This document shows, one piece after another, positions 8,505-20,064 of a DNA stretch of 64,000 bases. Position numbers and translations under genes: made by a program. Positions within the stretch are counted from its first letter, which is position 1; each line of letters begins with the position of its first letter. Origin of the DNA: Acanthaster planci (taxonomy: Eukaryota > Echinodermata > Asteroidea > Valvatida > Acanthasteridae); assembly GCF_001949145.1 (NCBI RefSeq), contig NW_019091359.1, positions 912,381-976,380 of the forward strand. Reading direction: 5' to 3'. The notes under the pieces were generated by a model that worked only from the letters and a program-made list of their open reading frames with translations, was not told the DNA's origin and searched no databases.

Positions 8505-11500
8505 AGATCATTTTTTACAGCCTGATTTAATACTAGTCGAGTAAGCATGATACTCTCTACTGAGGTTTTAGTACAGAATCGCGTTTTTCTTGAAGATTAC
8601 TCACAACACACAACAATAAATAACATTATTTGCTTAGAAAAACAACCAAACAGACGTGTACGCTCTGTAGTCACAGAAATATTAAGCATCACATTTAACG
8701 AGCCATTCACTGAAAAGGAAATCCTTGTTCCTATATAATTGTACCGACTGAAACTCTGGTTCAACTGAAGTACATGAGTCACAAGTCTTCAGATCTCACA
8801 TAGGCCTCTTGATAAATCTTTCACAGTGAAACTACATGGGATAGCGTCATCAGCATCACGTCCATGTCTCAACTGAGCGATACATTAAAGCGAAAGCTCA
8901 GTTCGGTCTTCCTAAAGGACGACCTCACCATAGCAGCGGCAGATCAGTCGAGACATTTTCAAGGGGTGGGGCGACTGAGTTATTTAACCAGCACATGCAG
9001 ACAACCGAATGCTTAATTGACAACATTCACAAATTTATAGGACGCCAGATCAAACTTTCGCACTGCGAATTCGCAAAATGTGAACACCTGTCAACTCGAG
9101 CGCACGTTTGCTGCAATTCTTTCACAGGGTCAAAATTCGCTTCGCTTTCATATTCGCCTGTAGTATGAACCGGTCTTTAGGACAGGAAATTGGAGATTTT
9201 TTCCGGCACGGTAAAAATTAAAAACTAACATTGGTGAGATGGAAATGCCCAAAGCCAGCCAAAGCAACCACAATCCCCCTTACAAAGGCCATGACTAATC
9301 CATCGAAAGTGCAGGGATGCAGGTGACACTGATATTTTCCCCTGAATTTGAGATACAAGAAAAAGTTTCACGAATCTAGTGCCAACATTTGATCTGAAAT
9401 AATCGGCAAAAGTCTAAAATCAGGTTGCTGTCAAAGAACTTCCATCCCAGAATATTGTTTTAAAATGTTTTGGTCATTATTTCGTCCTAAGGCTCACTCT
9501 AAAGCAACTAATTTCAGTAATGAGTATTAACCCAACTCTGTTGCATGTTTTATCTTGCTTTGTTCGGTAATAGGTTTAACTCTGTGTGCGAAGGAACTCC
9601 TATGACCGATCTTGAGCCTATAATCTCCGTGTTATGACGTAGTAATGTCTGACGTCACTCCACCATATTGGTTGCCATAGATGATGTAAAACTGCTGAAG
9701 CGAAGCCATTCCAAGCTGACGGGCTCCATCCAAAATTATGCAACTACACGGCATTATTGAGACTCACTGGCACGATATGTAAGGTCTGAGGAGCTCTGGA
9801 AAAACTAAACAGACTACTGCAAGACTTCTCCTTGCCGTAAAAGAAACAAAGGTGATGCTCACCTTTATAATTTTCATAATTATTGTTACACTTTATTTTT
9901 GTATCTTTTTAAAAGGAATCAAACCCCTTTTTTTCTCGTTCAGGACCTGGTTGTACTCTGCTTTGTTGTGTATACTTTAATATTACAGGCTTTTTAGAAG
10001 TTTTGAATTTCATTCATGTCAAACTCAGAGCAAAAAACAGAAACGGAGAGGTGAAGAATTTGCCAGAATCTACAAACCTCGTGGGCGCGATCAACCCTCG
10101 CGAGGTTTCGCGGCAGACACGATCTCGCCTAATTGAGGCTCCCAGGTGCAGTTTTGTGCGCTGTAAGCCGAATTGCTGATGCTATCAAGCTTCCTTAATT
10201 GGCGCTAACAATTGAACCGTGTTGGCCTTAATTAAAGATTCCGAATGTGCCGGCCCTGGCTCAGCCCTATACACAATGTGCCATTACGGTGACGATATGT
10301 TATTTCTGAAAACAGGAATACAAATAAAGCTATAATATGGATGAGGTTGGGAGCCACATTGAGGCGGACCAGTGGAGGCTTTTCCCCACGTCATAAAGCA
10401 CACTGTCTTTTCATAGAGTCTTTTGGACGATCAGTGGGCATACTAAAGACATCGCTGTTTGAAGCTCCCCGTCTTATTATAACTGGGGTCAATTCTATAT
10501 ACAGAGTTGTGCGTCGAACTCGGAAGACAGCGTATAAAGGAATGAGTGCAAAGAAACTTTCACTGACAGCCTGGGTGGCATTTAGTCTCTCAAATATTGA
10601 GTAGTACTTTCAATTAAAAAAAAAATCAAATTTCTGACTTTTGACTGAACAGCATCATGGTATTGAACTGCAATAACTTACCTCGAATGCGACGATTTTC
10701 CCTGACAATTTTAGGAGTTAGTCCCTCCAAAATGCACTGTTTTCCATAATTACCACCCCCAACAGCCCTCATAAACCATATACAAGCACAAATTAAAACT
10801 TGCCTCTCTGATTATGCCACACAAATTAAAGATGTGCATTGGGTCGGGCAAAAACCTGAGTCGGATATAGCCTTGGTTCAATCCAATCCGACGGCCATCG
10901 TGGCTAGATACAATAATTCGACTCACAGAAAGTGCTGACTCCGATCAGAAGCCAACCAAAGTCGAAACTAGATAATAGGAGCAAGAAGCCCATTTCGCAA
11001 ATTACCAACTCCATTGAAAAATAAACAAATTGCGTGACACTTTTAAAACTTCAACGTAGATATCGACGAAGTTTGGGAGGTGAAATAGCCTTTTTTCCAA
11101 TCTCAGTGTTTCTTTGGCAGGACTAAATAATGTCAAAACAACCTAAATCTAAAGGCTTATAAAAAACACTTTCATACTATTTCACCTGCCTTGTTCACCT
11201 AATACAATCGAAAATAATTTGCAAGACAGACCCAGGCCTCACTTAGTTTGTGAATAAAACATAAGATACTGGATAGCTGCAATGCCTAGCCGAAAGCATT
11301 ACCAGACAAATTCATAAAAAAGTGTCAACTGGAGCATGGGGTTTGATTAACAGGCGTATGTAGGAACGTAAACGGAAACTGTTCAGCACAAAATTTACCC
11401 ATGGCACGAACAGTTTACCACTGATGACAGACAAACAAAGCCGGAATTGATTGGATTTCGGATTACGAATAAGGCCGATCATCTTCGGTATAAAAAACCC

Positions 11501-12588
11501 AAAAAACTTTTCAAACCAATTATTACATTCATTCATTTCGGTTTTATTGTTAAAAAGAAGATGGTGTCCAAAGAAAAAGTCCAAGGACCAAAAATATTTG
11601 GTTTACAGAGAAGTTAATATTTACAATGGTTGCCAGACATTACATACATATAAATAGTTTTAAAAAAACCAAAATAAAACAAAAAACAAAAGAAACAAAA
11701 AAAAAAAACCACATATACATATGTACATGATTTTATTACACTAAGACCGTTCCTGGGAATAGAACAAGGACAAGTGCTTGCACGTTCCTTCAATATCCCG
11801 TCGTGCACTTTCTTAATTTTTAGGCTAACCCCCCAATTTCTAACATGGGAATCAGAGAAAAATAAAACAGAGGTGTTTGAAATTTGCTTATTTTCAGCAG
11901 AACCGAGAGATTAATTGAATAACTGTATACTATCGAGCCCACGGCATTTATGCTAATTTGTCACCTTTTTCTGAAGTGGATTTTTAACGAAGCTGGCAGT
12001 CGAATACAAATAGTGCTGTGAAAAAAACCCCGATGACTCAGTAAAATCTCTACGTACCACTCATGTTAATAACTGTACAATTAACATTTTTTCCGATGAG
12101 TATTTGCTTTATCAATATACAACCTTTCTAAAGTATGGATCCTATCCCTCGTAATCCCACTGAAACCAACCCTTTTTATTCAAACATATTCCATGTCCAC
12201 ACAACTACGAAATCCAAGTGTCAAATTTCCATCATGGGTCAGAGGCACTGAAATATTGCTGCACATGCAGTTTTGCTTTTGTTGCAAACTAATCATAGGG
12301 CGACCAGAGCCAAGTGTCTTTCCCATACGTACACTGGCCCGCGATCTAATAAAATATCGTGATTCTGACAGATAACATGTTTACGTTCAGTTCATGGGCC
12401 AAGGTCCAACCTGCCAGCATTGGACGTGCAAATTGAGTGGGAGCCTATGTTAATCATCGACTGCATTGATCTGTGTGGTGGTGTGCTCATTACATGCGTC
12501 GACGGGCAGGAACACAGAAAGGCTCAGCGTGAATATCAACCGTTTACTCAGGGACCGTATGCAGTGCAGAATGGGTAAAAACTGAACA

Positions 12589-12837
12589 CTACATTGATGA
12601 ACGATGGGTTGATCCTTTGGTTGCCATGGATTTATGATCTGTCGACTTGTTTCCTTTGTTGTCAGCTGACTCGAGATTGTCTATGCAGCGACTGAATCTA
12701 ACGCACACGTCGCACCGACCCGGTGGCAAACCTTCGAGCAGAATGGCGGCATGATTCCGACAGACAGCTCGGCGGAGATCCCCAAAGCCGTACATCGGGT
12801 CGGTATGTTACTCACGAAACTCCTCCTCGTCTGACAT
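12589..12837 (-). pseudogene. Interrupted minus-strand reading frame, unidentified
   Basis: Reading leftward from ATG at 12837, nine codons (MSDEEEFRE) are followed by TAA. The same frame then runs open from MYGFGD for 68 codons to 12589. An ETS-like ACTTCCGG lies just upstream of the first ATG, as in many animal promoters, and GTGAGT overlaps codons 8-9 and the following bases as a possible splice donor. So this could be a first exon, a decayed gene or chance. The word MYGFGD resembles the histone-fold region of TAF13/SPT3-type proteins, but the rest does not align convincingly. I do not assign a function. Confidence 0.25.
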
Positions 12838-13034
12838 GACCGGAAGTTTTATGAGAACATGCGTATCCATTTATGAGCTGGCAAATGTGACCACCAAATA
12901 AAAGCAGATTGCGAGCAGAGGTGAACCGTGCCCCTGGGCCCTATGCGTGAAAATAGCAACGATGGTGGTAAATTATTTTATAGCGTAGTGGCATCGGAGC
13001 TGCGTTAATTGAACGGAGAGAGGTTACAGCCGTA

Positions 13035-14249
13035 ATGTTGACTAGACGACGGCTGGTGCTTGTACTTGCATTGCTCACCGCGCTATACTGTACAAGCTGG
13101 TTCAAGATCATGACGTGGCCGTCGCTCCGTCAGGATAAAGGCACACAGGAGATTCATGACATGAACAGTGACAAGTCGTTGACCGGCAGGCGGAAGGTCA
13201 CGCCGAAAGCAACCCAGGCAGCCATCTCATACCCACCCCTTTACAGCCAGAAGGAGATTAACCCACACAGCTTCAGCTTTCTGATCGCCAACGAGGACGC
13301 CTGCGCCCCGGTAGACAACTCCTCTGTCTTCCTGGTCATGCTGGTCAAGAGCGGCGTGGGTGACGTCTTCGACAGACAGCAGATCCGGCGGACGTGGGGC
13401 GGGGACACCGTGGTGAAGGACAGGCGGACCATCACTATGTTCCTACTGGGGACCACCACCAACAGAAATACCACAGCGTCAGTCCAACGGGAGAATCACG
13501 AGTACAGTGATATCATCCAGGAGGACTTTGTGGACTCTTACCGGAACCTGACAATTAAGAATATGATGGGCCTGAAATGGATCACCATGTTCTGCCCCAG
13601 TGCTACCTACGTAGCGAGCGTGGACGCGGACGTGATGCTCAACGTGCACAACCTGGTGACACGGCTAGAGGGGAATCCCCGCAGGCAGTACGCAGAAGGG
13701 AGCCTCCGGACTAAGGCCACCCCGGTCCGTGACTCGGAAGGCCCCTCTAAGAAGTGGTACACACCGAAGGAGGTGTACCCAGAGGCCACCTATGCGCCTT
13801 TCTTCCCTGGCTCCTGCTATGTCATGTCCGGGGACGTGGCAGTCAGCATCTACCGGGAGTCCGTCCACGTGCGTTACCTACCTTGGGACGACGTCTTCGT
13901 CGGCCTGGTCATGAAGCGCATCGGAGTCACCCCAGTCCAGGGCAAAGGCTACGAAAGATACCCCCGGACGTACGAAAGCCACGCGCTAAAGTGGACGTTG
14001 AAACGCAGTATAGCCGTGATCATTCGCCATCAAAAAGAGAAAGTGGACGAGAGGTTGATCCAGATTTGGCACATGGTCGCTGACGCATACCACCACGACA
14101 AATTCGGCAAGAATGATGTCCTGTTTATTTTTATCTCTGTCTTTGGGATTCTGCTTGTGTACATATTCATTGTGATGACATTCATTATCAAATGTAAGGA
14201 GGACGAAGCCGATTTGGATGGTTATGAAAGCGACGACAGTATGATCTGA
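13035..14249 (+). CDS. GT31-family beta-1,3-glycosyltransferase, paralog C
   Basis: Intronless, 404 codons. Type II topology with Arg-rich tail (MLTRRR), anchor about 7-23 and a short stem. Catalytic landmarks: INPHSFSF 75-82, RQQIRRTW 114-121, NLT 171-173, DAD metal site 197-199 within SVDADVMLN, FFPGSCYVMS 256-265, PWDDVFVG 283-290. It is more similar to paralog A than to B in the catalytic core (ADVMLN, PEATYAPFFPGS and LVMKRIG are shared). A hydrophobic segment at 361-385 is followed by a 19-residue acidic tail ending DDSMI. If both segments span the membrane, this tail faces the cytosol. Coding GC is visibly higher than in the flanks, as expected for a real gene. Transferase specificity is not predictable. 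Confidence 0.93.
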   Translation: MLTRRRLVLVLALLTALYCTSWFKIMTWPSLRQDKGTQEIHDMNSDKSLTGRRKVTPKATQAAISYPPLYSQKEINPHSFSFLIANEDACAPVDNSSVFLVMLVKSGVGDVFDRQQIRRTWGGDTVVKDRRTITMFLLGTTTNRNTTASVQRENHEYSDIIQEDFVDSYRNLTIKNMMGLKWITMFCPSATYVASVDADVMLNVHNLVTRLEGNPRRQYAEGSLRTKATPVRDSEGPSKKWYTPKEVYPEATYAPFFPGSCYVMSGDVAVSIYRESVHVRYLPWDDVFVGLVMKRIGVTPVQGKGYERYPRTYESHALKWTLKRSIAVIIRHQKEKVDERLIQIWHMVADAYHHDKFGKNDVLFIFISVFGILLVYIFIVMTFIIKCKEDEADLDGYESDDSMI

Positions 14250-14674
14250 CCTTCTGGAAAACCCCCCACTTATGTGATACATCTGGACTTAATTGGCGGA
14301 GTTTTTAAAAAATTAAAACCCCTGCTCATGTACATGTATTTCTTAATTTATTTTATGTATGGACTCTGATTTTTTTCATAGCTGAGTGAATCTTCCACTC
14401 TCTCTGAAACAACGGTCACTGCGATGTTGAGACAGTGACAGAATTCAAGTTTGTTATTTTACTTCTAGATTTTATACCTTGAATGATAATCCACGAAGTC
14501 GGGCTTTGTAATTACGGAGACAAGATGTAGACGATATTCTATTCAGGAACCTTGGAAAGAACACATCTTCTCTGACAAAACGACAGGTTGCATACATACT
14601 TATTTTCTGGGAAAATACTTCACTTTACATGCGAACTGGACGGATATTTGTCACAATAGTGAAATTTCATCTGA

Positions 14675-14680
14675 AATAAA
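14675..14680 (+). promoter_or_regulatory. Candidate poly(A) signal for GT31 paralog C
   Basis: AATAAA lies about 425 bases beyond the paralog C stop codon. An ATTAAA variant nearer the stop (about 14312) is an alternative. Confidence 0.3.
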
Positions 14681-15612
14681 TTTGGCCTCGCCCTTGAACG
14701 GTGTTCGCCCAGTACAGGAATGTAACCGTGGGGGAAACGTACAAGCATGGATGAGGCATGAACAGAGCTGTATATAGAGAGAGTAGTACCAACTTCAGAC
14801 TTGGGAACCAAAATGGCTGGCTATTATAAACAGCATGCAGCTATTGTGTGCTAATTGTCTATTTGGACTGGCGCGCATAATCAACCATTCTGTCTCCCAA
14901 CAACTGACACACTTATGTCGCAACCCTCTGTGCAGCTCTGGTCAGGAATATTGTATAGCGCCCTCAATGAAATGTGTAAAGTGGACACTCTAGTGTTCCC
15001 GTGTCTCCTGATTTATGTTTTGAGAAATGTTTGCAGAGTTGTGATAAGGGAATAATGGGCTTGAAATAGATATCATTGTGAGATACTTACAAAGGTCACT
15101 GTGTTTACGATCCCTGCAATGTAGCGCGGGGGGGAGGGTTGTCACAAACGGAATGTGATTTTATTTTTGAAAATGACGGTGATCAAAAATTTCACACAAA
15201 CCCAACAAAGATAACAAAGGAACAGTTTGATAGCGTTTTAAGTGATCATTAAAAAGATTAAAAAATGAATGTCTATTCCAATGACTTCAATTTAACAAGG
15301 GTTCCCAACACATTGAAAGCAACACTCAACTCAAAGAACTTGGAGAAAAATTTCAAAAAAAGGAATGGGCTTTTGCAATCTGCCAAAAGCAAAAGAAATC
15401 TTTTACATGCAATTTAAACAAAATCAAACAAAACTAAATGAACAAAATAAAGCCAAGCAATGGAAATACATGCAGTCCAGATTGGTTAAAATAACTTACA
15501 GATGGCCGGACTGTAGAGCCTTGGTCTGGGCCAATTTGAGGAAGAAGTAGCACAGAGTTTAGCTATATACATGTACATTGACACATAATGGTGGGTGTGC
15601 TTGACAGTGTGC

Positions 15613-15741
15613 TTAATAAGCCGGTAACTTGAGGTAGTCTTTGGGAAAAGCCTTGTCCTTCAGCGCTGTCTCGGCTAGCATCATATCTACGTCACTGTAC
15701 TCGAGCTGGTCAAGCACTCCCCACCATGTCAATGTGGCGCT
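15613..15741 (-). other. Exon-like minus-strand fragment, unidentified
   Basis: On the minus strand an AG at 15743-15742 is followed by 42 open codons and TAA at 15615-15613. The translation includes TWWGVLDQLEYSDVDMML and ends KAFPKDYLKLPAY. Amino-acid composition and codon choice look like genuine coding sequence, and it would fit a last exon. I cannot name a family, I found no convincing upstream exon on the same strand, and the acceptor pyrimidine tract is weak. Confidence 0.25.
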
Positions 15742-18700
15742 CTAGTGAATCCTGGCATTCTAAGCCGTATATACACTCTACTTCACAAGGGAAACTAAAC
15801 AAAAGAAATACCAAGGAGCTTAAATGCAACATGTGTGGGGCAATCATTCAGACGCCAGACTTGCCATTCAGTTGTATGTGCAGTGGCATTCAAATTACAT
15901 TCTTCCAACACATGCCAACGAGAACTTCAAGTTGAAAATTAAAGTCTTACACACTAATAAAGAAAATCTGAAGTAAAGCAGCTCAGTGTAGTTGGGGCTA
16001 TTGACAAGGGTCATGGGGGTGTTTGTCCCCAAAAGTCTTATCTTTCATGCCAGTGTCCCCCCCCCAACACACCCCCACACATACACTTTGCACGTAAAGG
16101 TTTATGATTCATTCTTTGCCAGAATCAGAGCTACAACTGAAATACAATAAGCAGATTTGATTCTATGGACACAGTTCTGTCGCGGCGTCAACTGTCCTAG
16201 ACCGTAAACTCTGTCCACCCGACGACTGCGCTGCCGATGTTCCCGCCCCTTCCCAAAACGACATTCCCCTCCTTGTAGTTGAGGCTGACGCTGCCATTCA
16301 TTGTCATGGCATTTATCATTATTTAAGTGTACTTCAGTGTCTGTGAATGACAACTCCATAACCACATCACAAGTCAGCAGAGCTGTAGTCCTCGGGTCTG
16401 ATAAGCTCTTGTCGCAAGACCAGTATAAGACGGTGTTTAGGGATGCTTTCGATTAGAGTTCATCGTAATATAGCTTATGACTTGACTTGCGACTTGTGAT
16501 TAACCTACTTATCGACTTGCTGATACTTGAAATGGACGGCAGGACACACCAAATGTCAGTTCATAACTGACCGTGAATGGGCAGTGACGAAGCACGAAAA
16601 GATAACATCATGCCAAAGACTAGGTGACTAGTAACTAGCCACTATTGATGGCTCAAGGTAACTTGATCGGTATCCTAACAAAGTGAAAGTGTAGCGACAT
16701 CCAAGGACAGTTGGTCCAACATGCACGCTCAAATGCAAACAGTCCCTCTAATCACGTGACAGTGGTTGTGTGCACTCACATTTCCTGTCGTGAGGCAAAG
16801 AGCCCGGTAATTCTTGCATTGATGGGGACTGGGATGGGGAAATTTCCATTGAAAATTGCTGATATTTTGCTAAATAATAACGAAAACACCCTCAACGTTA
16901 CCTTCAGTCACACGTACTAGTCAAACCACTGAGGGCGCTATATACCGCACAGCAACTTGAAGCCTTCGCTCGTACCGCCTGTACATGACGCTGGGGTGGG
17001 CCAATGCCCTCCAGAACATTTTTGAACAAAGTAGGCCATGGGATTTTGAGTCGAAAATAATACATCAGGCAAAAGGAGGCGGCATATGTGGTGAATCCTG
17101 TGTGTTATTGCTCAAAAATGTAGACTCAGTAGGCACTCAAAGTAGTTAACATTGAAAAACACCTGTTACCCAAACCGTGATCTCCAACATCCATCAACTC
17201 TGTATATACAAAATGTACAATGCATGTTTGATTGAAACGCCTGCAGCCTAAAAAGAAATGATCTTTCAGCATATGCATCATTATGGGATGTCCTCAAACA
17301 GTGCATGTAATAGTTCTCCTCCAGCGAACGCCAGTGGCCTCTATTTCTTCGCGTTCCTGCCCACGTCTTTTCCTGGTAGTGGATGTCAGGGTAAACAGTC
17401 TCTCTCTGACCCCTTTTCCCACTTTTATCAATCTGGGTCCGTTCACAAAGAAAAGTGGCAACTCCTTATGATGCATCACCGATCACAAAGGGTGAATTCC
17501 ATCCACCCCACGAAAGTACAAGAAAGGAATGAATCTTTACATCCGGATCCCCCTGTATTGAATTCACGGGGACCATGATGCCGGAAGTGGTAGTGCCTCA
17601 CTCCGGGGCGGTCTGAGTAGATGATGAGAACCTGCACCTGGCAAAAACTGCTCTCAGACGCTGTCTTTTGGCTCGCGCCCAGGGCCTGGGAGAGGCAGGC
17701 CGCCCATTCACAATCCCACCCTGTCGCGTACACAGCTAAGTGAAAAGCGAGTTCAAGGCCTGATGAAATAATGAAATTAAGTGTCTAAAGCTGAAAACAA
17801 AACTGTTTGTAATACAACTTTTGTAGAGTTTTCAACTAAGCCGGATGTCTTCTTGTCTTGTATGTTGTGGTTTTTATCGAGTGTATTATTTTTGCTTCTT
17901 GAAAGCAACATTAGGCCTATGTTCAATATTGTGCCGGTGACGTAGATGTCGTAAGGACAACAGTAGTTACAGAGTTACCCCAACCCTTGGGCATGGCTGA
18001 GAAAGCATTATTATTAATGAAGATTTCACTATCAACTTCATACTTTAAACAAACCAGGCTTGGAGGAAGACTAAGAACTCACGTTTGTATGGCTATAGAC
18101 ACTTAATACCAGCAGTTCAATTCTTAACACAAGGGCCTTCAAAATAATGCATATTTAATAAGGCATATATTTCACCGGCATATAAAAAAAACTGAAAATG
18201 GGGAAAAAAGTTTAAGAAGCACAAGTAGGCCTACCCTCATATAGTGAAAATTACCGTAATTTTAAAGATGGTATTTTCAATAAGACAAAGATAATAGGTT
18301 CACAAATTGCAAAGTTACCTGACTGCATGCACAACAGAGCGGACAGTGTTGACGATGGTCGTTATTGTAATAGACACGCTCTTGCAACGGAGACAGGGAG
18401 GCCAAACAAAGCTATCCCAGTACATCTATCGTACCGTAGGTCGCAATATGGAACCAAACCAGGCAGCGAGACCCTAGAGCGATGGTCTGACTGTGTCAAG
18501 GAAAATTCCCCTTTTTAGCAGAATTCCATCCACTGATTTAGAGGAGCAGACGTGCACAAGTACTCGGCATGTAGCACAGCACTAATCCTTCTCATGTTGT
18601 ACAAAATTATAACAAATCCCTTTGGGGATTTTATGCACTTAGTGAAACTTCACTTGGTACACCAATAACGAGAATATTGCATCGAACGAAGTAGATCATA

Positions 18701-20064
18701 ACAATTCAAAACGCATCACTTCTCTTACTGCCCCCCCCAGTTTTAAATGAGGTGGGAACAGCAGCAGCTTCGACTTTACAATCGGCTCAAGTAGGCGATA
18801 ATCCGCCGATAAGACAATTGTGCCCCCTTTGGTCGAAGGCATGTCTCAACGACCTGACAAACGAACAGAGGTGTTTAGCGGAGCAAACAGATTAACGGTT
18901 GAAGGTATGACAAGTGGCTGTAAGCTTTCATGAGCCCAGAGTTAGCGTGGCTCGATCGAAGCATGACCGGCAGTACGAAGTAAAGGTTCCAACAGTCATA
19001 CAACTTCAGCCGTGTGAAGGAGGTATAGAGATAGGTCTGAGAGGGTCTAGGATCCTGATCCTATTTTTCAACCTAGCGTGCAAATACAGTACATGGTGCT
19101 CCTGTTGTTGCACCACGCCTGTGCACCTTTTTTTCCCAGACAGATGGTTCGCTGGTGCAATAATACATGTAGGGCCTATCTGTAACATGATTACATACAT
19201 CATTCAAATGTTTCAATAAATTTGCGCAATCGAATTTCACGATTGAAATGCACAGGCTTGAATGAGCGTGCTTGAGGTTGTTCTAAGCCGAAGCTCGCTG
19301 TGCGATAAACGGTTCACCTGACGTTTGACGAGTGGCAATCGGGAAAAAAAAACGAAGCTTGCCGAATGGCATAAGCGCCAATATAAGCGCCATGTCAGCA
19401 ACAAGGAAAAGTCAATCTTGTACTCGTGATACACATAAAATTGTTACTCGGGAAGATGAATGAACGGTTTGACTGCCATGGACCGCGCCTTCGCTTTAAA
19501 AATAAAATGAGCCCTCTCTTGACGACGAATCAACCTTGAAACGAAATCCAACTTTCCTAGAAATTATCCCTCAAATCAGAATGTTTACTGCTCAGAGGGC
19601 ATTTCAATTACGTGTTTTTTCTGTAAGAATTGTTGGCCAAAAACTATTTCTTTCATCGGTCCAATAAAATTTTCAGGGTTTAATGTAGGCCTGCAAAAAA
19701 AGCAAGAAAAGAAAAAAACTTGACAGCTGCCTGGTATGGCCAATGTTGATTATTTTATTTCAATGTGTGTCGTTCTGTGTGTCATGTTGATTCATTTTGG
19801 TATTTTTGGAATGGTTGAGGGGAGCAAGTATTCCATTACGGTCACCGTGCGTAAGTGCGGTCGTACATCAAACCAGCCCGCCCGGCATTTTTGACTTCCT
19901 GGCCGTACAAATAGCCCCATTGCTTGTCACCCCTCACTTGCGTTATTTACCGGATGAAATGAACGTACCTGTAGCGACATGGTCAAACGTCATCGTAAAC
20001 GCATCAAAACGCGAGCCAGTCATTATGCAACCTTGCGCTGGTCTGGCCACGGGCGCTCGCCTCC

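Larger units (their letters stand above)
7987..13034. other. Intergenic DNA between GT31 paralogs B and C
   Basis: About 5 kb with no supported intact gene. It contains a T-rich pentanucleotide tract (8220-8276), a likely poly(A) signal of paralog B (8499-8504), a GCGAA-rich stretch near 9040-9180 that looks repetitive, a cluster of homeodomain-type TAAT words (10129-10236), and an interrupted minus-strand reading frame at 12589-12837. The rest is AT-rich with only short frames. Confidence 0.5.
14250..20064. other. Intergenic DNA between GT31 paralog C and Wnt1
   Basis: No supported complete gene over about 5.8 kb. It holds a candidate poly(A) signal for paralog C, one exon-like minus-strand fragment (15613-15741), simple C/CA-rich sequence near 16050-16085, and a short run of GACTTG words near 16475-16490. 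The ancestral neighbour of Wnt1 on this side, Wnt9, is not here. Confidence 0.5.

Noticed and set aside
9040-9180. GCGAA-rich stretch resembling a fold-back repeat end
   Set aside because: It looked repetitive and vaguely familiar, but I could not find a second copy or inverted partner in the window.
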